Shown: positions 1-6,307 of the stretch, one piece after another
Position numbering within the stretch: position 1 is the stretch's first letter
Layout of the letters: each line of letters opens with the position of its first letter
Assembly (NCBI GenBank): GCA_905477565.1
Contig: CAJQGO010000025.1
Span: 1-7,258, forward strand
DNA length: 7,258 nt
Direction: 5' to 3'
From: an uncultured Planctomycetota bacterium
GTDB taxonomy: Bacteria; Planctomycetota; Planctomycetia; Pirellulales; UBA1268
Made by a program: the position numbers and the translations under genes
Notes under the pieces: model-generated
Seen by the model: the letters and a program-made list of their open reading frames with translations, nothing else
The model's database searches: none
What the model was told of the DNA's origin: nothing

Positions 1-345
1 GTACCTGGCACCCTGATGGTTGAACCAACAGAGAGTGAAGATCTCAATGAACTTGATCGATTCATTGAAGCAATGATTGCAATTCGTGAAGAGATTCGAC
101 ACATCGAGGAAGGCACATGGCCACAAGATAATAATCCTGTCATCAATGCACCACATACCGCAATGTGCATTGCAGAGCATGACTGGACAAGGCCTTATAC
201 TCGAGAGGAAGCAGTTTTTCCTCTCGCTGACTTAAAGCGACGAAAATACTGGCCTCCAGTTGGTCGAGTCGACAATGTGCATGGTGACAGGAATCTGTTT
301 TGTAGCTGTGTCCCCGTCTCGGCATGGCAGGACTCTGAGTCATAA
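1..345 (+). CDS. gcvP: Glycine decarboxylase P-protein (GcvP), C-terminal end, 5' partial
   Basis: This is the last 114 codons of a gene entering from the left; the frame is open from base 1 and ends at TAA 343-345. GcvP is the pyridoxal-phosphate-dependent glycine dehydrogenase (decarboxylating) of the cytoplasmic glycine cleavage system. It decarboxylates glycine and passes the aminomethyl group to lipoyl GcvH. The fragment holds conserved blocks of the P-protein C-terminus in order: [54 protein letters not shown] and [13 protein letters not shown]. The last block is typical of full-length single-chain GcvP rather than the short gcvPB subunit of split systems. The PLP lysine lies upstream, outside the window. 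The ATG at 16 is an internal methionine, not the start. A small membrane-protein gene follows after 14 nt, so co-transcription is possible. Family identification is secure. Confidence 0.96.
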   Translation, partial: VPGTLMVEPTESEDLNELDRFIEAMIAIREEIRHIEEGTWPQDNNPVINAPHTAMCIAEHDWTRPYTREEAVFPLADLKRRKYWPPVGRVDNVHGDRNLFCSCVPVSAWQDSES

Positions 346-359
346 GTCACGGTCAAAAA

Positions 360-527
360 ATGTTTGATTCAACTTTTTTTGTCGGCTGGGGAACACTTTC
401 CCTTATCAATGCCGGCTTAGCACAAGGAAAAGGTCGGAGTGGACTGGCGTGGTGTCTCATCTCTTTGTTTGTGGGGCCAATCGCCACGTTTTTAATTGTG
501 ATACTTAGTCGCGTTGAGCGTGACTAG
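360..527 (+). CDS. Small hydrophobic two-helix membrane protein, 55 aa
   Basis: An ATG at 360-362 opens a 55-residue frame ending at TAG 525-527. The product begins MFDSTFFVGWGTL and has two hydrophobic stretches: residues 5-20, weaker, and residues 29-49, strong. Between them is a short polar turn, AQGKGRSG. It ends in a charged tail, SRVERD. The order 'WGTLSLINAGLAQGK-GRSGLAW...GPIATFLIV' resembles a class of uncharacterised small membrane proteins that are sometimes misnamed NusB-like in databases. That resemblance is from memory, and no function is known. The gene starts 14 nt after gcvP and may be read through from it; no SD is visible. Its last 23 nt overlap the 3' end of the convergent permease gene. 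The hydrophobic pattern, full stop-to-stop fit and spacing argue for a real gene; the short length argues for caution. Confidence 0.6.
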   Translation: MFDSTFFVGWGTLSLINAGLAQGKGRSGLAWCLISLFVGPIATFLIVILSRVERD

Positions 528-1887
528 CGTGGGAGCGAGCTGACGACCTCACGCACGGCCAGAGCACCACTGCTACGGCAACAATGGCAAGAATTCCACC
601 ACACTGCCATGGATCATGCCATCCATACAGCACGGCGAAGAGAAGTGTCGCGCTGCAGTAAATCACTGCAGCAGCCAACACGAAATGTGATGGCTGTGAT
701 GCATCATCAGGTATCGCTTGTGCCTGTGTTTTCGAAAAAAAGAGCGTTCCTACAGTCATGGCTGAGCACAACGAAAGCGTTACCCCAAGAGAGCCCAGTA
801 AATCTCGCAACGTTGTTACATAAACAAGTATCAGGGCGAGACTCGTTTGAAGTACAACTGCCCTGCTTCGACCAGCCTGTCCTTGTAGCCATCCGGGTAA
901 AAATCCATCGTCTGCCATTGCCGTTGCCACGCGTGAACCGGCCATCGTCATTCCTGCTGCGGCAGACAGGGTCGAGAGGACAATCACGACTCGCATCCAC
1001 CACTCGGCGGTTTGACCACCAAGAGCCGCCGCTGCGACTGCTGCAACCTGCGGCTGACCAGCCAAATCGGCAACCGGTGCTGAACGAAGAAAAATGTCAT
1101 TCATTGCACAATAAAGAAGCGTCGTAATCAACGTGCCCACAAGCAAAGCCAGTGGTACTGTTCGTCGTCCAACACGAGCTTCTGATGCCACGTAAATTGC
1201 TTCATTAAACCCTGTGTAACTAAACATGACCCACACAACTGTCATCGCGAATCCGCCGATCGTTACACTTGTCAGTGGAGCATCTATTGGCTTTCCTGTG
1301 GCCTCCAGTGGCCAGCCAACAACTGAATACCCGAACACGATAAGACATAGGATTGTGAGAACCTTTAAAAAAACAATGGTGGTATTGAGTCGTGCTGCAA
1401 CCCGCCCTGCTTCGACATGGATCAGGCAACAGAGAATGAGCACAGCAGTTGCAATCGTTTGGCTTGGCATCCATGCCGGCAACGCCAGGATACCTTTGGC
1501 ATACTCCTGACATGTCATCACAGCAAAGGCTATCCCTCCACTAAATCCAGCCGTTAAGGAAACAATACCGGCAAGAAATCCACAAAATGGATGGAGTGAA
1601 CGGGAAAGATAGAGATACTCTCCACCAGATTTTGGTAATCGACGTGCAAGGCCGCCATAGGCAACCGCACCACACAGAGCGATAAGGCCGCCAACAAACC
1701 AAGCCGCCAGTACAAACATCCGTGATCCAAGTGCTTCAAGCGCGAAGCCTGATGTCACAAAAACACCTGAGCCAATCATGCCTGTGATGACAAGCGCTGT
1801 TAATGTCGTCAGGCCAAAACCTCCCGAGGGCAGGCTTGTATTCGGCAAGCGACTCAGACGATTTTGAGCGATGCAGGAACGTTTCAT
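505..1887 (-). CDS. APC-superfamily amino acid permease
   Basis: Predicted inner-membrane secondary transporter, 460 aa from the chosen ATG (1885-1887), with about 12 hydrophobic segments. APC landmarks are clear. TM1 has the unwound motif GMIGSGVFVTSG at residues 36-47. The TM2-TM3 loop has AYGGLARRLPKSGGEYLYL at 76-94. TM6 has FSYTGFNEAIYVASEA at 222-237, followed by RRTVPLALLVG. A loop GSRVATAMADDGFLP at 317-331 is typical of LAT-like and cationic amino acid transporters. The substrate cannot be read from sequence, but an amino acid imported or exchanged with protons or another amino acid is the family expectation. The frame also stays open upstream to a TTG at 1962. Those 25 extra residues precede the cytosolic N-terminus normal for the family and are probably not translated. 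A possible promoter sits just before the ATG. The gene diverges from the lipoprotein gene and converges on the small membrane protein. Confidence 0.92.
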   Translation of the reverse strand: MKRSCIAQNRLSRLPNTSLPSGGFGLTTLTALVITGMIGSGVFVTSGFALEALGSRMFVLAAWFVGGLIALCGAVAYGGLARRLPKSGGEYLYLSRSLHPFCGFLAGIVSLTAGFSGGIAFAVMTCQEYAKGILALPAWMPSQTIATAVLILCCLIHVEAGRVAARLNTTIVFLKVLTILCLIVFGYSVVGWPLEATGKPIDAPLTSVTIGGFAMTVVWVMFSYTGFNEAIYVASEARVGRRTVPLALLVGTLITTLLYCAMNDIFLRSAPVADLAGQPQVAAVAAAALGGQTAEWWMRVVIVLSTLSAAAGMTMAGSRVATAMADDGFLPGWLQGQAGRSRAVVLQTSLALILVYVTTLRDLLGSLGVTLSLCSAMTVGTLFFSKTQAQAIPDDASQPSHFVLAAAVIYCSATLLFAVLYGWHDPWQCGGILAIVAVAVVLWPCVRSSARSHASHAQRD

Positions 1888-1895
1888 TCGATTTG

Positions 1896-1924
1896 ATACT
1901 ACGTCTACGCAAAGTGTGCTGCAA
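1896..1924 (-). promoter_or_regulatory. Candidate sigma70-type promoter for the amino acid permease
   Basis: On the minus strand, TTGCAG (1924-1919) lies 17 bp before TAGTAT (1901-1896). The -10 matches consensus at 4 of 6 positions, and the -35 keeps only TTG. Transcription would start about 1-2 nt before the ATG at 1885-1887, giving an almost leaderless mRNA. That is consistent with the lack of an SD there and supports this ATG over the upstream TTG. This is pattern matching only. Confidence 0.3.
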
Positions 1925-1974
1925 AAAAGCACGGTTGAGAATGAAGGTAAAACGTAACACAATTCGTCAGATTC

Positions 1975-1991
1975 GAAGATTCTCGATCTTC
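1975..1991. repeat. Inverted repeat in the divergent control region
   Basis: GAAGAT (1975-1980) and ATCTTC (1986-1991) form a perfect 6-bp inverted repeat around a 5-nt centre. It lies between the permease promoter candidate and the -10-like element of the lipoprotein gene, overlapping where that gene's -35 would fall. It could be an operator for a dimeric regulator. It is short enough to be chance, and no run of T follows it, so it is not a terminator. Confidence 0.3.
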
Positions 1992-2003
1992 ATGAAGCCT
2001 TCG

Positions 2004-2012
2004 TGCTAGAAT
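2004..2012 (+). promoter_or_regulatory. Candidate extended -10 element, possibly leaderless start
   Basis: TGCTAGAAT fits an extended -10 (TG, one base, then TAGAAT with 5 of 6 matches to TATAAT). The expected start site is near 2019, exactly at the ATG of the His-rich lipoprotein. No SD precedes that ATG, so leaderless translation would explain the arrangement. No good -35 is seen at 1984-1989 (CGATCT), though extended -10 promoters need one less. Confidence 0.35.
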
Positions 2013-2018
2013 TCGAAA

Positions 2019-2213
2019 ATGCACCGTCTTTGTTTTTTAAGTTTTCTGTTTTTGCTTTGGGGCTGTTCGGAGCACGCTCGTTTCGATCAGGAAGAGATAA
2101 TGATTGATCAGCAGCATTCTCATTATCACGTACATGGTTCAGATATTGAACATGGACATCAACACACAAACTTTCAATCAGGAGGACATGAACATGGACA
2201 CCATGGACATTAA
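2019..2213 (+). CDS. Small His-rich putative lipoprotein, 64 aa
   Basis: The frame starts at ATG 2019 and stops at TAA 2211-2213. Residues 4-15 are a hydrophobic signal (LCFLSFLFLLWG) ending in a lipobox-like LLWG|C with Cys16 as the lipidation site. Trp at -2 is unusual. The mature part is only 49 residues, and 12 of its last 32 (33-64) are histidine in H-x-H and HGH patterns such as HSHYHVH, EHGHQH and HEHGHHGH. His clusters of this type usually bind Zn, Ni, Cu or Co, so a membrane-tethered metal buffer or relay is the simplest inference. No known family was recognised. The last 20 nt overlap the prepilin gene, whose SD lies within the SGG codons at 54-56, implying translational coupling. 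The tail is partly made of short DNA repeats, so a non-coding leader that happens to be open is the main alternative. The signal peptide and lipobox favour a real gene. Confidence 0.55.
   Translation: MHRLCFLSFLFLLWGCSEHARFDQEEIMIDQQHSHYHVHGSDIEHGHQHTNFQSGGHEHGHHGH
2148..2210 (+). repeat. Short direct repeats (CATGGACA core)
   Basis: GAACATGGACA occurs at 2148-2158 and again at 2190-2200, 42 nt apart. The core CATGGACA appears a third time at 2202-2209. In the lipoprotein frame the repeats encode His-Gly-His. In the prepilin frame each supplies an ATGGAC (Met-Asp), at 2152, 2194 and 2203. The copies at 2152 and 2203 both read Met-Asp-Ile-Asn. The 42-nt spacing preserves frame (14 codons). 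Confidence 0.6.
2180..2185 (+). promoter_or_regulatory. Shine-Dalgarno deciding the prepilin start
   Basis: A perfect AGGAGG sits 8 nt before ATG 2194, the best-spaced of four nearby in-frame ATGs (2152, 2188, 2194, 2203). The ATG at 2188 is only 2 nt away and the one at 2203 is 17 nt away. It is the strongest ribosome binding site in the window. It lies inside the upstream lipoprotein reading frame, so ribosomes finishing that frame would arrive directly at this start. Confidence 0.7.
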
Positions 2214-3093
2214 TAAAAAGGTTCGCCTAAGGCCGGGCTTTACCCTTATCGAGCTCTTGGTTGTCATTGCGATCATTGGATCCCTTATCGGTCTTTTATT
2301 GCCGGCTATTCAACAGGTCCGTGAATCGGCACGACTTCTGCACTGCAAAAACAATCTCAAGCAGTTCGGTGTCGCAATGCATAACTACGAAACGGCACGA
2401 AAACACCTGCCCACTGGATATGAATATAAGTACTCAACAAACGGTAATACTCGAGGGTACTCGTGGGGAACACTCCTGCTTCCTCTCCTTGAGGAGACGG
2501 CAACATTTGATCGCATTGATTTCTCAAAGCCTCTTCATGACATCGCCAATACAGTTATCCGTGAGAAACACCTTGCCGGCTTTCTTTGCCCGACTGACAC
2601 AGCATCGGTGGACGGATATGTCGAAATGGGTACAGAACGATATGCGATGGCCAGTTACGCTGCGAACTTTGGCCCACCTGATCTCGATGTGACACAAGAG
2701 CAACGTGACGGTGTCTTCAGCCGCAATAGCACAACACGACTCGCTGACATTACCGACGGACTCTCAACAACGCTTATGCTTGGAGAGAGACAGAATGGTC
2801 CTTTTCGGGCAGCAGCAAGCAACGGCAATCATTTCGAATATGAAACCGCTTGGAGTGGGGCCATTCGCGACCAGAGCGACCCAAGTGACGACCATGGGCA
2901 CATGGTCCTGTTTCAGACTGGGCACACGCCGAATAACCCAGCAAGTGACGACCGTGATATTTCAGCGTCCCATTCCGGGCTTGCAGTTTTTCTCATGTGT
3001 GACGGATCAGTCACACCAATCATGGAATCGATTCATGCGGCAGTCTATGCCGCGTACGGCACACGGGCCGGGGGAGAAATCATTGATCATTGA
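2194..3093 (+). CDS. DUF1559 / H-X9-DG prepilin-like protein
   Basis: A 299-residue protein with a class III (type IV prepilin) signal. The leader of 15 residues ends in Gly15, followed by FTLIELLVVIAIIG with Glu at +5, as required by the prepilin peptidase and N-methylase. The hydrophobic helix spans about residues 16-38 and runs into LLPAIQQVRESARLLHCKNNLKQFGVAMHNYE, split here as LLPAIQQVRESAR and NNLKQFGVAMHNYE, both hallmarks of DUF1559. The C-terminus carries His260, nine residues, then Asp270-Gly271, exactly the H-X9-DG motif. The family is massively amplified in planctomycetes and is thought to form or decorate pilus-like or surface structures; the role of individual members is unknown. 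The length is usual for the family. The start at 2194 is set by the consensus SD; the frame is open back to 2104, but that extension would move the leader away from the N-terminus. It lies just downstream of, and overlaps, the His-rich lipoprotein, and 40 nt upstream of the lactonase. Confidence 0.93.
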   Translation: MDTMDINKKVRLRPGFTLIELLVVIAIIGSLIGLLLPAIQQVRESARLLHCKNNLKQFGVAMHNYETARKHLPTGYEYKYSTNGNTRGYSWGTLLLPLLEETATFDRIDFSKPLHDIANTVIREKHLAGFLCPTDTASVDGYVEMGTERYAMASYAANFGPPDLDVTQEQRDGVFSRNSTTRLADITDGLSTTLMLGERQNGPFRAAASNGNHFEYETAWSGAIRDQSDPSDDHGHMVLFQTGHTPNNPASDDRDISASHSGLAVFLMCDGSVTPIMESIHAAVYAAYGTRAGGEIIDH

Positions 3094-3120
3094 GAGATGG
3101 GTAATTTTCCTGAAATACTT

Positions 3121-3124
3121 GGAG
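3121..3124 (+). promoter_or_regulatory. GGAG ribosome binding site for the GTG-started lactonase
   Basis: GGAG lies 9 nt before GTG 3134. It supports that non-ATG start over the ATG at 3191, which would cut off most of the signal peptide, and over the long open frame upstream, which overlaps the prepilin gene. Confidence 0.5.
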
Positions 3125-3133
3125 CACTCAACT

Positions 3134-4177
3134 GTGACGAATAATGCACCATGTCGACGCATATTTCTTTTTCTTTTTCTCATTACAATCATGACATCAA
3201 TATTTTCAAGCCAAGCAGCAGCTGACGGGCTGCCAACTGTTGGAAGTGTTGAACGATTGCATCCAGATATTGACGCACTCATTTCACCCAGTGCTACGAT
3301 TGAAGTGCTTGCAAAGGGCTTTAAGTGGTCAGAAGGCCCCGTCTGGATTCCAAACGGAGATGGGGGTCTTCCTCCTCAATCTTTATTATTTAGTGACATT
3401 CCAAATAATCGTATTCATTGCTGGAACACACAAAGCGGGCTCTCTGTTTTTCTTGAACCCGCTGGATTTACTGGGCCGGCGAGTTATGGAAAAGAACGAG
3501 GAAGCAACGGTCTTGCACTCGATACAGAAGGCAGGCTGCTCTGTTGCGAGCATGGCGACCGAAGAATCAGTGTGCTTGAAAAAAATGGAGGCAAACGAAC
3601 GCTTGCTGACGCATGGGATGGCAAACGCTTTAATAGCCCCAACGACTTGGCTGTTCATGCTTCCGGGGCAATTTATTTCACAGATCCCCCATACGGACTT
3701 CCTGATGGATTTAATGATACCCGACGGGAAATAGACTTTTGTGGAGTCTTTCGGATTCAGCCAAATGGTAACGTTGATCTCCTCTGTAAGACCATGACAC
3801 GACCGAATGGCATTGCATTTTCACCAGATCAGAAAAAACTCTACGTCGCACAGTCTGATCCTGATGCGCCTATCCTAAAAGTATTCAATGTCAGTGAAAA
3901 CGGAATGCTCGATGCTGGAAAAACATTTTTCGATGCCACAACTCTTTCAGCGACACGAAAAGGAAACCCAGATGGCTTGGCGGTTGATACAAAAGGGAAT
4001 CTGTTTGCAACAGGCCCAGGTGGAGTCTTGGTCATAGCAGCAGACGGAACTCACCTCGGAACGATTCTCACCGGACAGAAAACAGCAAATTGCTGCTTTG
4101 GTGAAGACGGCCGCTCGTTATTCATGACAGCCGATATGCTTCTTTGCCGCATCCAGCTGACAACCAGTGGTTGGTAA
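3134..4177 (+). CDS. Secreted SMP-30/gluconolactonase-like protein
   Basis: A 347-residue protein of the SMP-30/gluconolactonase/LRE-like family, a six-bladed beta-propeller that hydrolyses sugar lactones using a single divalent metal ion. Family motifs are in order. WSEGPVW has the metal-ligand Glu68. NGLALDTEGRLLCCEHGDRR runs from Asn125. FNSPNDLAVHASGAIYFTDPPYGL contains Asn170, given here as SPNDLAV and IYFTDPPYGL. RPNGIAFSPD contains Asn225, and GNPDGLAVDTKGNLF contains the catalytic Asp280. A signal peptide is visible: Arg8-Arg9, the hydrophobic run IFLFLFLITIMTSIF, then SSQAAA|DG as a likely signal peptidase I site near residue 30. It should therefore act in the periplasm or outside, probably on lactones from sugar oxidation. 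GTG 3134 is chosen because it gives this signal peptide and has GGAG at 9 nt. The gene follows the prepilin by 40 nt and may share its transcript. The exact substrate is unknown. Confidence 0.92.
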   Translation: MTNNAPCRRIFLFLFLITIMTSIFSSQAAADGLPTVGSVERLHPDIDALISPSATIEVLAKGFKWSEGPVWIPNGDGGLPPQSLLFSDIPNNRIHCWNTQSGLSVFLEPAGFTGPASYGKERGSNGLALDTEGRLLCCEHGDRRISVLEKNGGKRTLADAWDGKRFNSPNDLAVHASGAIYFTDPPYGLPDGFNDTRREIDFCGVFRIQPNGNVDLLCKTMTRPNGIAFSPDQKKLYVAQSDPDAPILKVFNVSENGMLDAGKTFFDATTLSATRKGNPDGLAVDTKGNLFATGPGGVLVIAADGTHLGTILTGQKTANCCFGEDGRSLFMTADMLLCRIQLTTSGW

Positions 4178-4220
4178 GCCATTGATCTTCATTGTGAGAT
4201 GATTTTCTGAGGACACGATC

Positions 4221-4595
4221 TTAGACTGTTGGCCACGCAAAAATCCGAAGCAGGTTTCCATCGGGGTCATTGGTAACAAGTTCTCGAAATCCCTCAGGAT
4301 GTGTTTTTGGTTTGGCAATATTTTCATTTGCTGTTCGAAGACGAATATACGCAGCCTCTAAATCCGTTACTTCGAAGCCGAGACTCCAACGCCCACTAGC
4401 CTCACCGGCATTCTCTCGACTGAGGATTGCGACCCGCGTATCACCCGCCTCGAATAATGCATATCCATCATCGACAACACGGACCAAAACCCGGAGACCG
4501 AGAATATTTCGGTACCAATGCACCATATTTTCCCACTGGGCCGTCCGTACTTCGACGCTAAATAATGCCGGTCTTTGGTGGGCTCGAAGATCCAT
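4221..4595 (-). CDS. VOC-family (glyoxalase/bleomycin-resistance fold) protein
   Basis: A 124-residue single-domain protein with the paired beta-alpha-beta-beta-beta layout of the vicinal oxygen chelate superfamily. The first module runs SVEVRTAQWENMVHWYRNILGL (residues 13-34; key part MVHWYRNILGL) to YALFEAGDTRVAIL. The second runs LGFEVTDLEAAYIRL, then NDPDGNLLRIFAW near the end. DPDGN is the signature turn of the family. The usual metal ligands look altered: the His expected before 'xxFEVxD' is absent (WSLGFEV), and the Glu normally after DPDGN-(L/I)(I/L) is Arg117. A metal-free binding or resistance role, or divergence, is therefore as likely as a dioxygenase or glyoxalase. ATG 4593-4595 gives the full domain. 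The gene converges on the lactonase with a 43-nt gap holding no clear terminator, and diverges from lysS. Confidence 0.85.
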   Translation of the reverse strand: MDLRAHQRPALFSVEVRTAQWENMVHWYRNILGLRVLVRVVDDGYALFEAGDTRVAILSRENAGEASGRWSLGFEVTDLEAAYIRLRTANENIAKPKTHPEGFRELVTNDPDGNLLRIFAWPTV

Positions 4596-4804
4596 TATGA
4601 CTCGTTACTCTGAGGTCTCAGGCTCGTCTGACAATCAATGTAGTATAGGTCCGGGTTGTACCCTGAATGCCCAGTATTCGACTAGACACCGGCTATGGCT
4701 TCTCTCTGGGGTGGCTGCCCTTTCGAAATTTGTGAGAAAAGCAGACAATGAGTTATTCCGTTGTTGGAAGTCCTTCGTATCCTCAGGAAACCTAGAACCG
4801 ACTG
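4596..4804. promoter_or_regulatory. Divergent intergenic region between the VOC gene and lysS
   Basis: This 209-bp stretch has no convincing gene and must hold promoters for both neighbours. On the minus strand TATACT (4647-4642) is a fair -10 for the VOC gene, but no matching -35 is seen 17 bp upstream. An inverted repeat, CTGAG-GT-CTCAG (4610-4621), lies between it and the VOC start and could be an operator. For lysS only weak hexamers are seen, and there is no SD before ATG 4805. No T-box-like or other riboswitch structure was recognised. Confidence 0.35.
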
Positions 4805-6307
4805 ATGTCTTCTCCGTCACCAATTGATACTGATCAGCCTTCGTCCACTGTCACTGCACTTCTTCAGGCACGTCGAGATAAACTGGCAAAACTTCAGGAA
4901 CTAGGGATCGACCCATGGGGAAGTCGATTCGATAACTCCCAAGCTGTTGTGTCGGTCCGAAAAGAGGGAGAATCCATCGCTCAGGATGCTGCTGATGGGC
5001 CAACCGTACGCGTTGCAGGTCGAATCATGCTGCTCCGCAATGCTGGCCGATTGGTCTTTCTTGATCTTGTTGACCGTACTGGCCGACTTCAGGTCATGAT
5101 CGGTAAAAAGCAGGTCGGCCCAGATACCTGGCCGGTCGTTGGCTGCCTTGATCTTGGTGATATTATCGGAGTCGAAGGCAGACTTGGATATTCAAACTCT
5201 GGTGAAATGACAATCTTTGCCAGCAGTCTGACATTCCTCACGAAGTCGCTTGAAACACCTCCCGATAAATACCACGGCCTCGTCGATCCAGAACTGCGTC
5301 AACGGATGCGTTATCTCGATCTGATTCACGGTGAGGGTGTACGCGACAGATTTGTTGCTCGAAGCCGTATTATTGAGGCAATACGACGTGTCCTTACCGA
5401 TCGTGGGTATCTTGAAGTTGAAGGACCGACACTGCAAGAAACCGCAGGTGGGGCGGCGGCTCGTCCTTTCACAACCCATCACAATGCACTCGACATGCCA
5501 CTGGTGATGCGAATCGCGTTAGAGCTTCACCTCAAACGATTACTTGTTGGTGGCATGGAACGAGTTTTTGAGCTGGGTCGTGTCTATCGTAATGAAGGCA
5601 TAAGCCCCCGTCACAATCCTGAGTTCACCATGATGGAGGCATACGAGGCCTATGGTGATTACGCCTCCATGATGGATCTCACAGAAGCTGTGCTTATTGC
5701 AGCTGCTGAGGCTGCAGGCACACCGGAGACATTCACCTGGATGGGGCATGACGTCAGCCTGAAGCCACCCTTTCCTCGAAAGCGATACGATGACTTGCTT
5801 GCTGAGGTGACTGGCTGTGACCCAAAGGATCCAGCGAGCGTGGCAGCTGAGGCGTCAAAGCATGACATTGAAACAGCGGGCAGGCACCCGGATGTCATCA
5901 AGAGTGAACTTTTTGAGGAAACGGTTGAAAAGACACTCTCCGGCCCAATCTTCGTCATTGATTACCCAGCTGCTGTCTGCCCACTGACCAAGAGAAAAAG
6001 TGATACCCCAGACATTGCTGAACGATTTGAGCTGTACGTTGCCGGCATGGAACTGGCGAACGCCTATACAGAACTCAATGATCCTGATCTCCAGGAAGAG
6101 CTTTTTCGGACACAATTAGCCGGTCTTTCCGACGATGAGTCCATGGCCCGAATGGACCATGATTTCATTAAATCACTTCGACACGGCATGCCACCAGCCG
6201 GTGGCCTTGGCATTGGAATTGATCGCCTTGTGATGTTCTTGACACAGGCCAGTTCAATCCGTGATGTCATCCTATTCCCGATTCATCGTCCCCACGCAGG
6301 CGGCTGA
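4805..6307 (+). CDS. lysS: Lysyl-tRNA synthetase, class II
   Basis: A 500-residue cytoplasmic enzyme that activates lysine with ATP and charges tRNA-Lys (E. coli LysRS is about 505 aa). An N-terminal helix region (about residues 15-38, QARRDKLAKLQELGIDPWG) leads into the OB-fold anticodon-binding domain (about 67-145, from VRVAGRIMLLRN). The class II core follows. Motif 1 lies around GYLEVEGPTLQ (201-211), followed by GGAAARPF (215-222). Motif 2 spans RVFELGRVYRNEG (253-265) with RHNPEFTMMEAY (269-280). ELANAYTELNDP (416-427) is next. Motif 3 is GLGIGIDRLVMFLT (467-480), followed by RDVILFP. All catalytic blocks are intact, so it should be active. ATG 4805 gives a normal N-terminus; no SD is visible. 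The ABC permease starts 16 nt after the stop, suggesting one transcript. Confidence 0.98.
   Translation: MSSPSPIDTDQPSSTVTALLQARRDKLAKLQELGIDPWGSRFDNSQAVVSVRKEGESIAQDAADGPTVRVAGRIMLLRNAGRLVFLDLVDRTGRLQVMIGKKQVGPDTWPVVGCLDLGDIIGVEGRLGYSNSGEMTIFASSLTFLTKSLETPPDKYHGLVDPELRQRMRYLDLIHGEGVRDRFVARSRIIEAIRRVLTDRGYLEVEGPTLQETAGGAAARPFTTHHNALDMPLVMRIALELHLKRLLVGGMERVFELGRVYRNEGISPRHNPEFTMMEAYEAYGDYASMMDLTEAVLIAAAEAAGTPETFTWMGHDVSLKPPFPRKRYDDLLAEVTGCDPKDPASVAAEASKHDIETAGRHPDVIKSELFEETVEKTLSGPIFVIDYPAAVCPLTKRKSDTPDIAERFELYVAGMELANAYTELNDPDLQEELFRTQLAGLSDDESMARMDHDFIKSLRHGMPPAGGLGIGIDRLVMFLTQASSIRDVILFPIHRPHAGG

Noticed and set aside
609..1127. 172-codon plus-strand open frame opposite the permease
   Set aside because: It is antisense to a strongly supported transporter, and its Arg-, Gln- and Ser-rich content is typical of a shadow frame.
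1888..1962. 25-residue N-terminal extension of the permease to a TTG at 1962
   Set aside because: TTG is rare as a start, the added residues do not resemble the family N-terminus, and they would cover the promoter candidate. It cannot be fully excluded.
2104..2193. 30-codon N-terminal extension of the prepilin gene back to ATG 2104
   Set aside because: It would put an extra hydrophobic stretch before the class III signal and lies wholly within the lipoprotein frame; the consensus SD points to ATG 2194.
2705..3133. 143-codon open extension upstream of the lactonase, overlapping the prepilin gene
   Set aside because: The residues have no domain character and the frame shadows a well-supported gene; the signal peptide and GGAG place the start at GTG 3134.
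3097..3144. 15-codon mini-frame between the prepilin and the lactonase
   Set aside because: It starts with ATG but has no SD, and its product shows no pattern; a leader peptide is possible but unsupported.
4178..4220. Possible terminator between the convergent lactonase and VOC genes
   Set aside because: Only weak ATCT/AGAT complementarity is present, with no GC-rich stem or T-run.
4270..4827. 185-codon plus-strand open frame across the VOC gene and into lysS
   Set aside because: It is antisense to the VOC domain and shows no recognisable motifs; it overlaps the lysS start in another frame.
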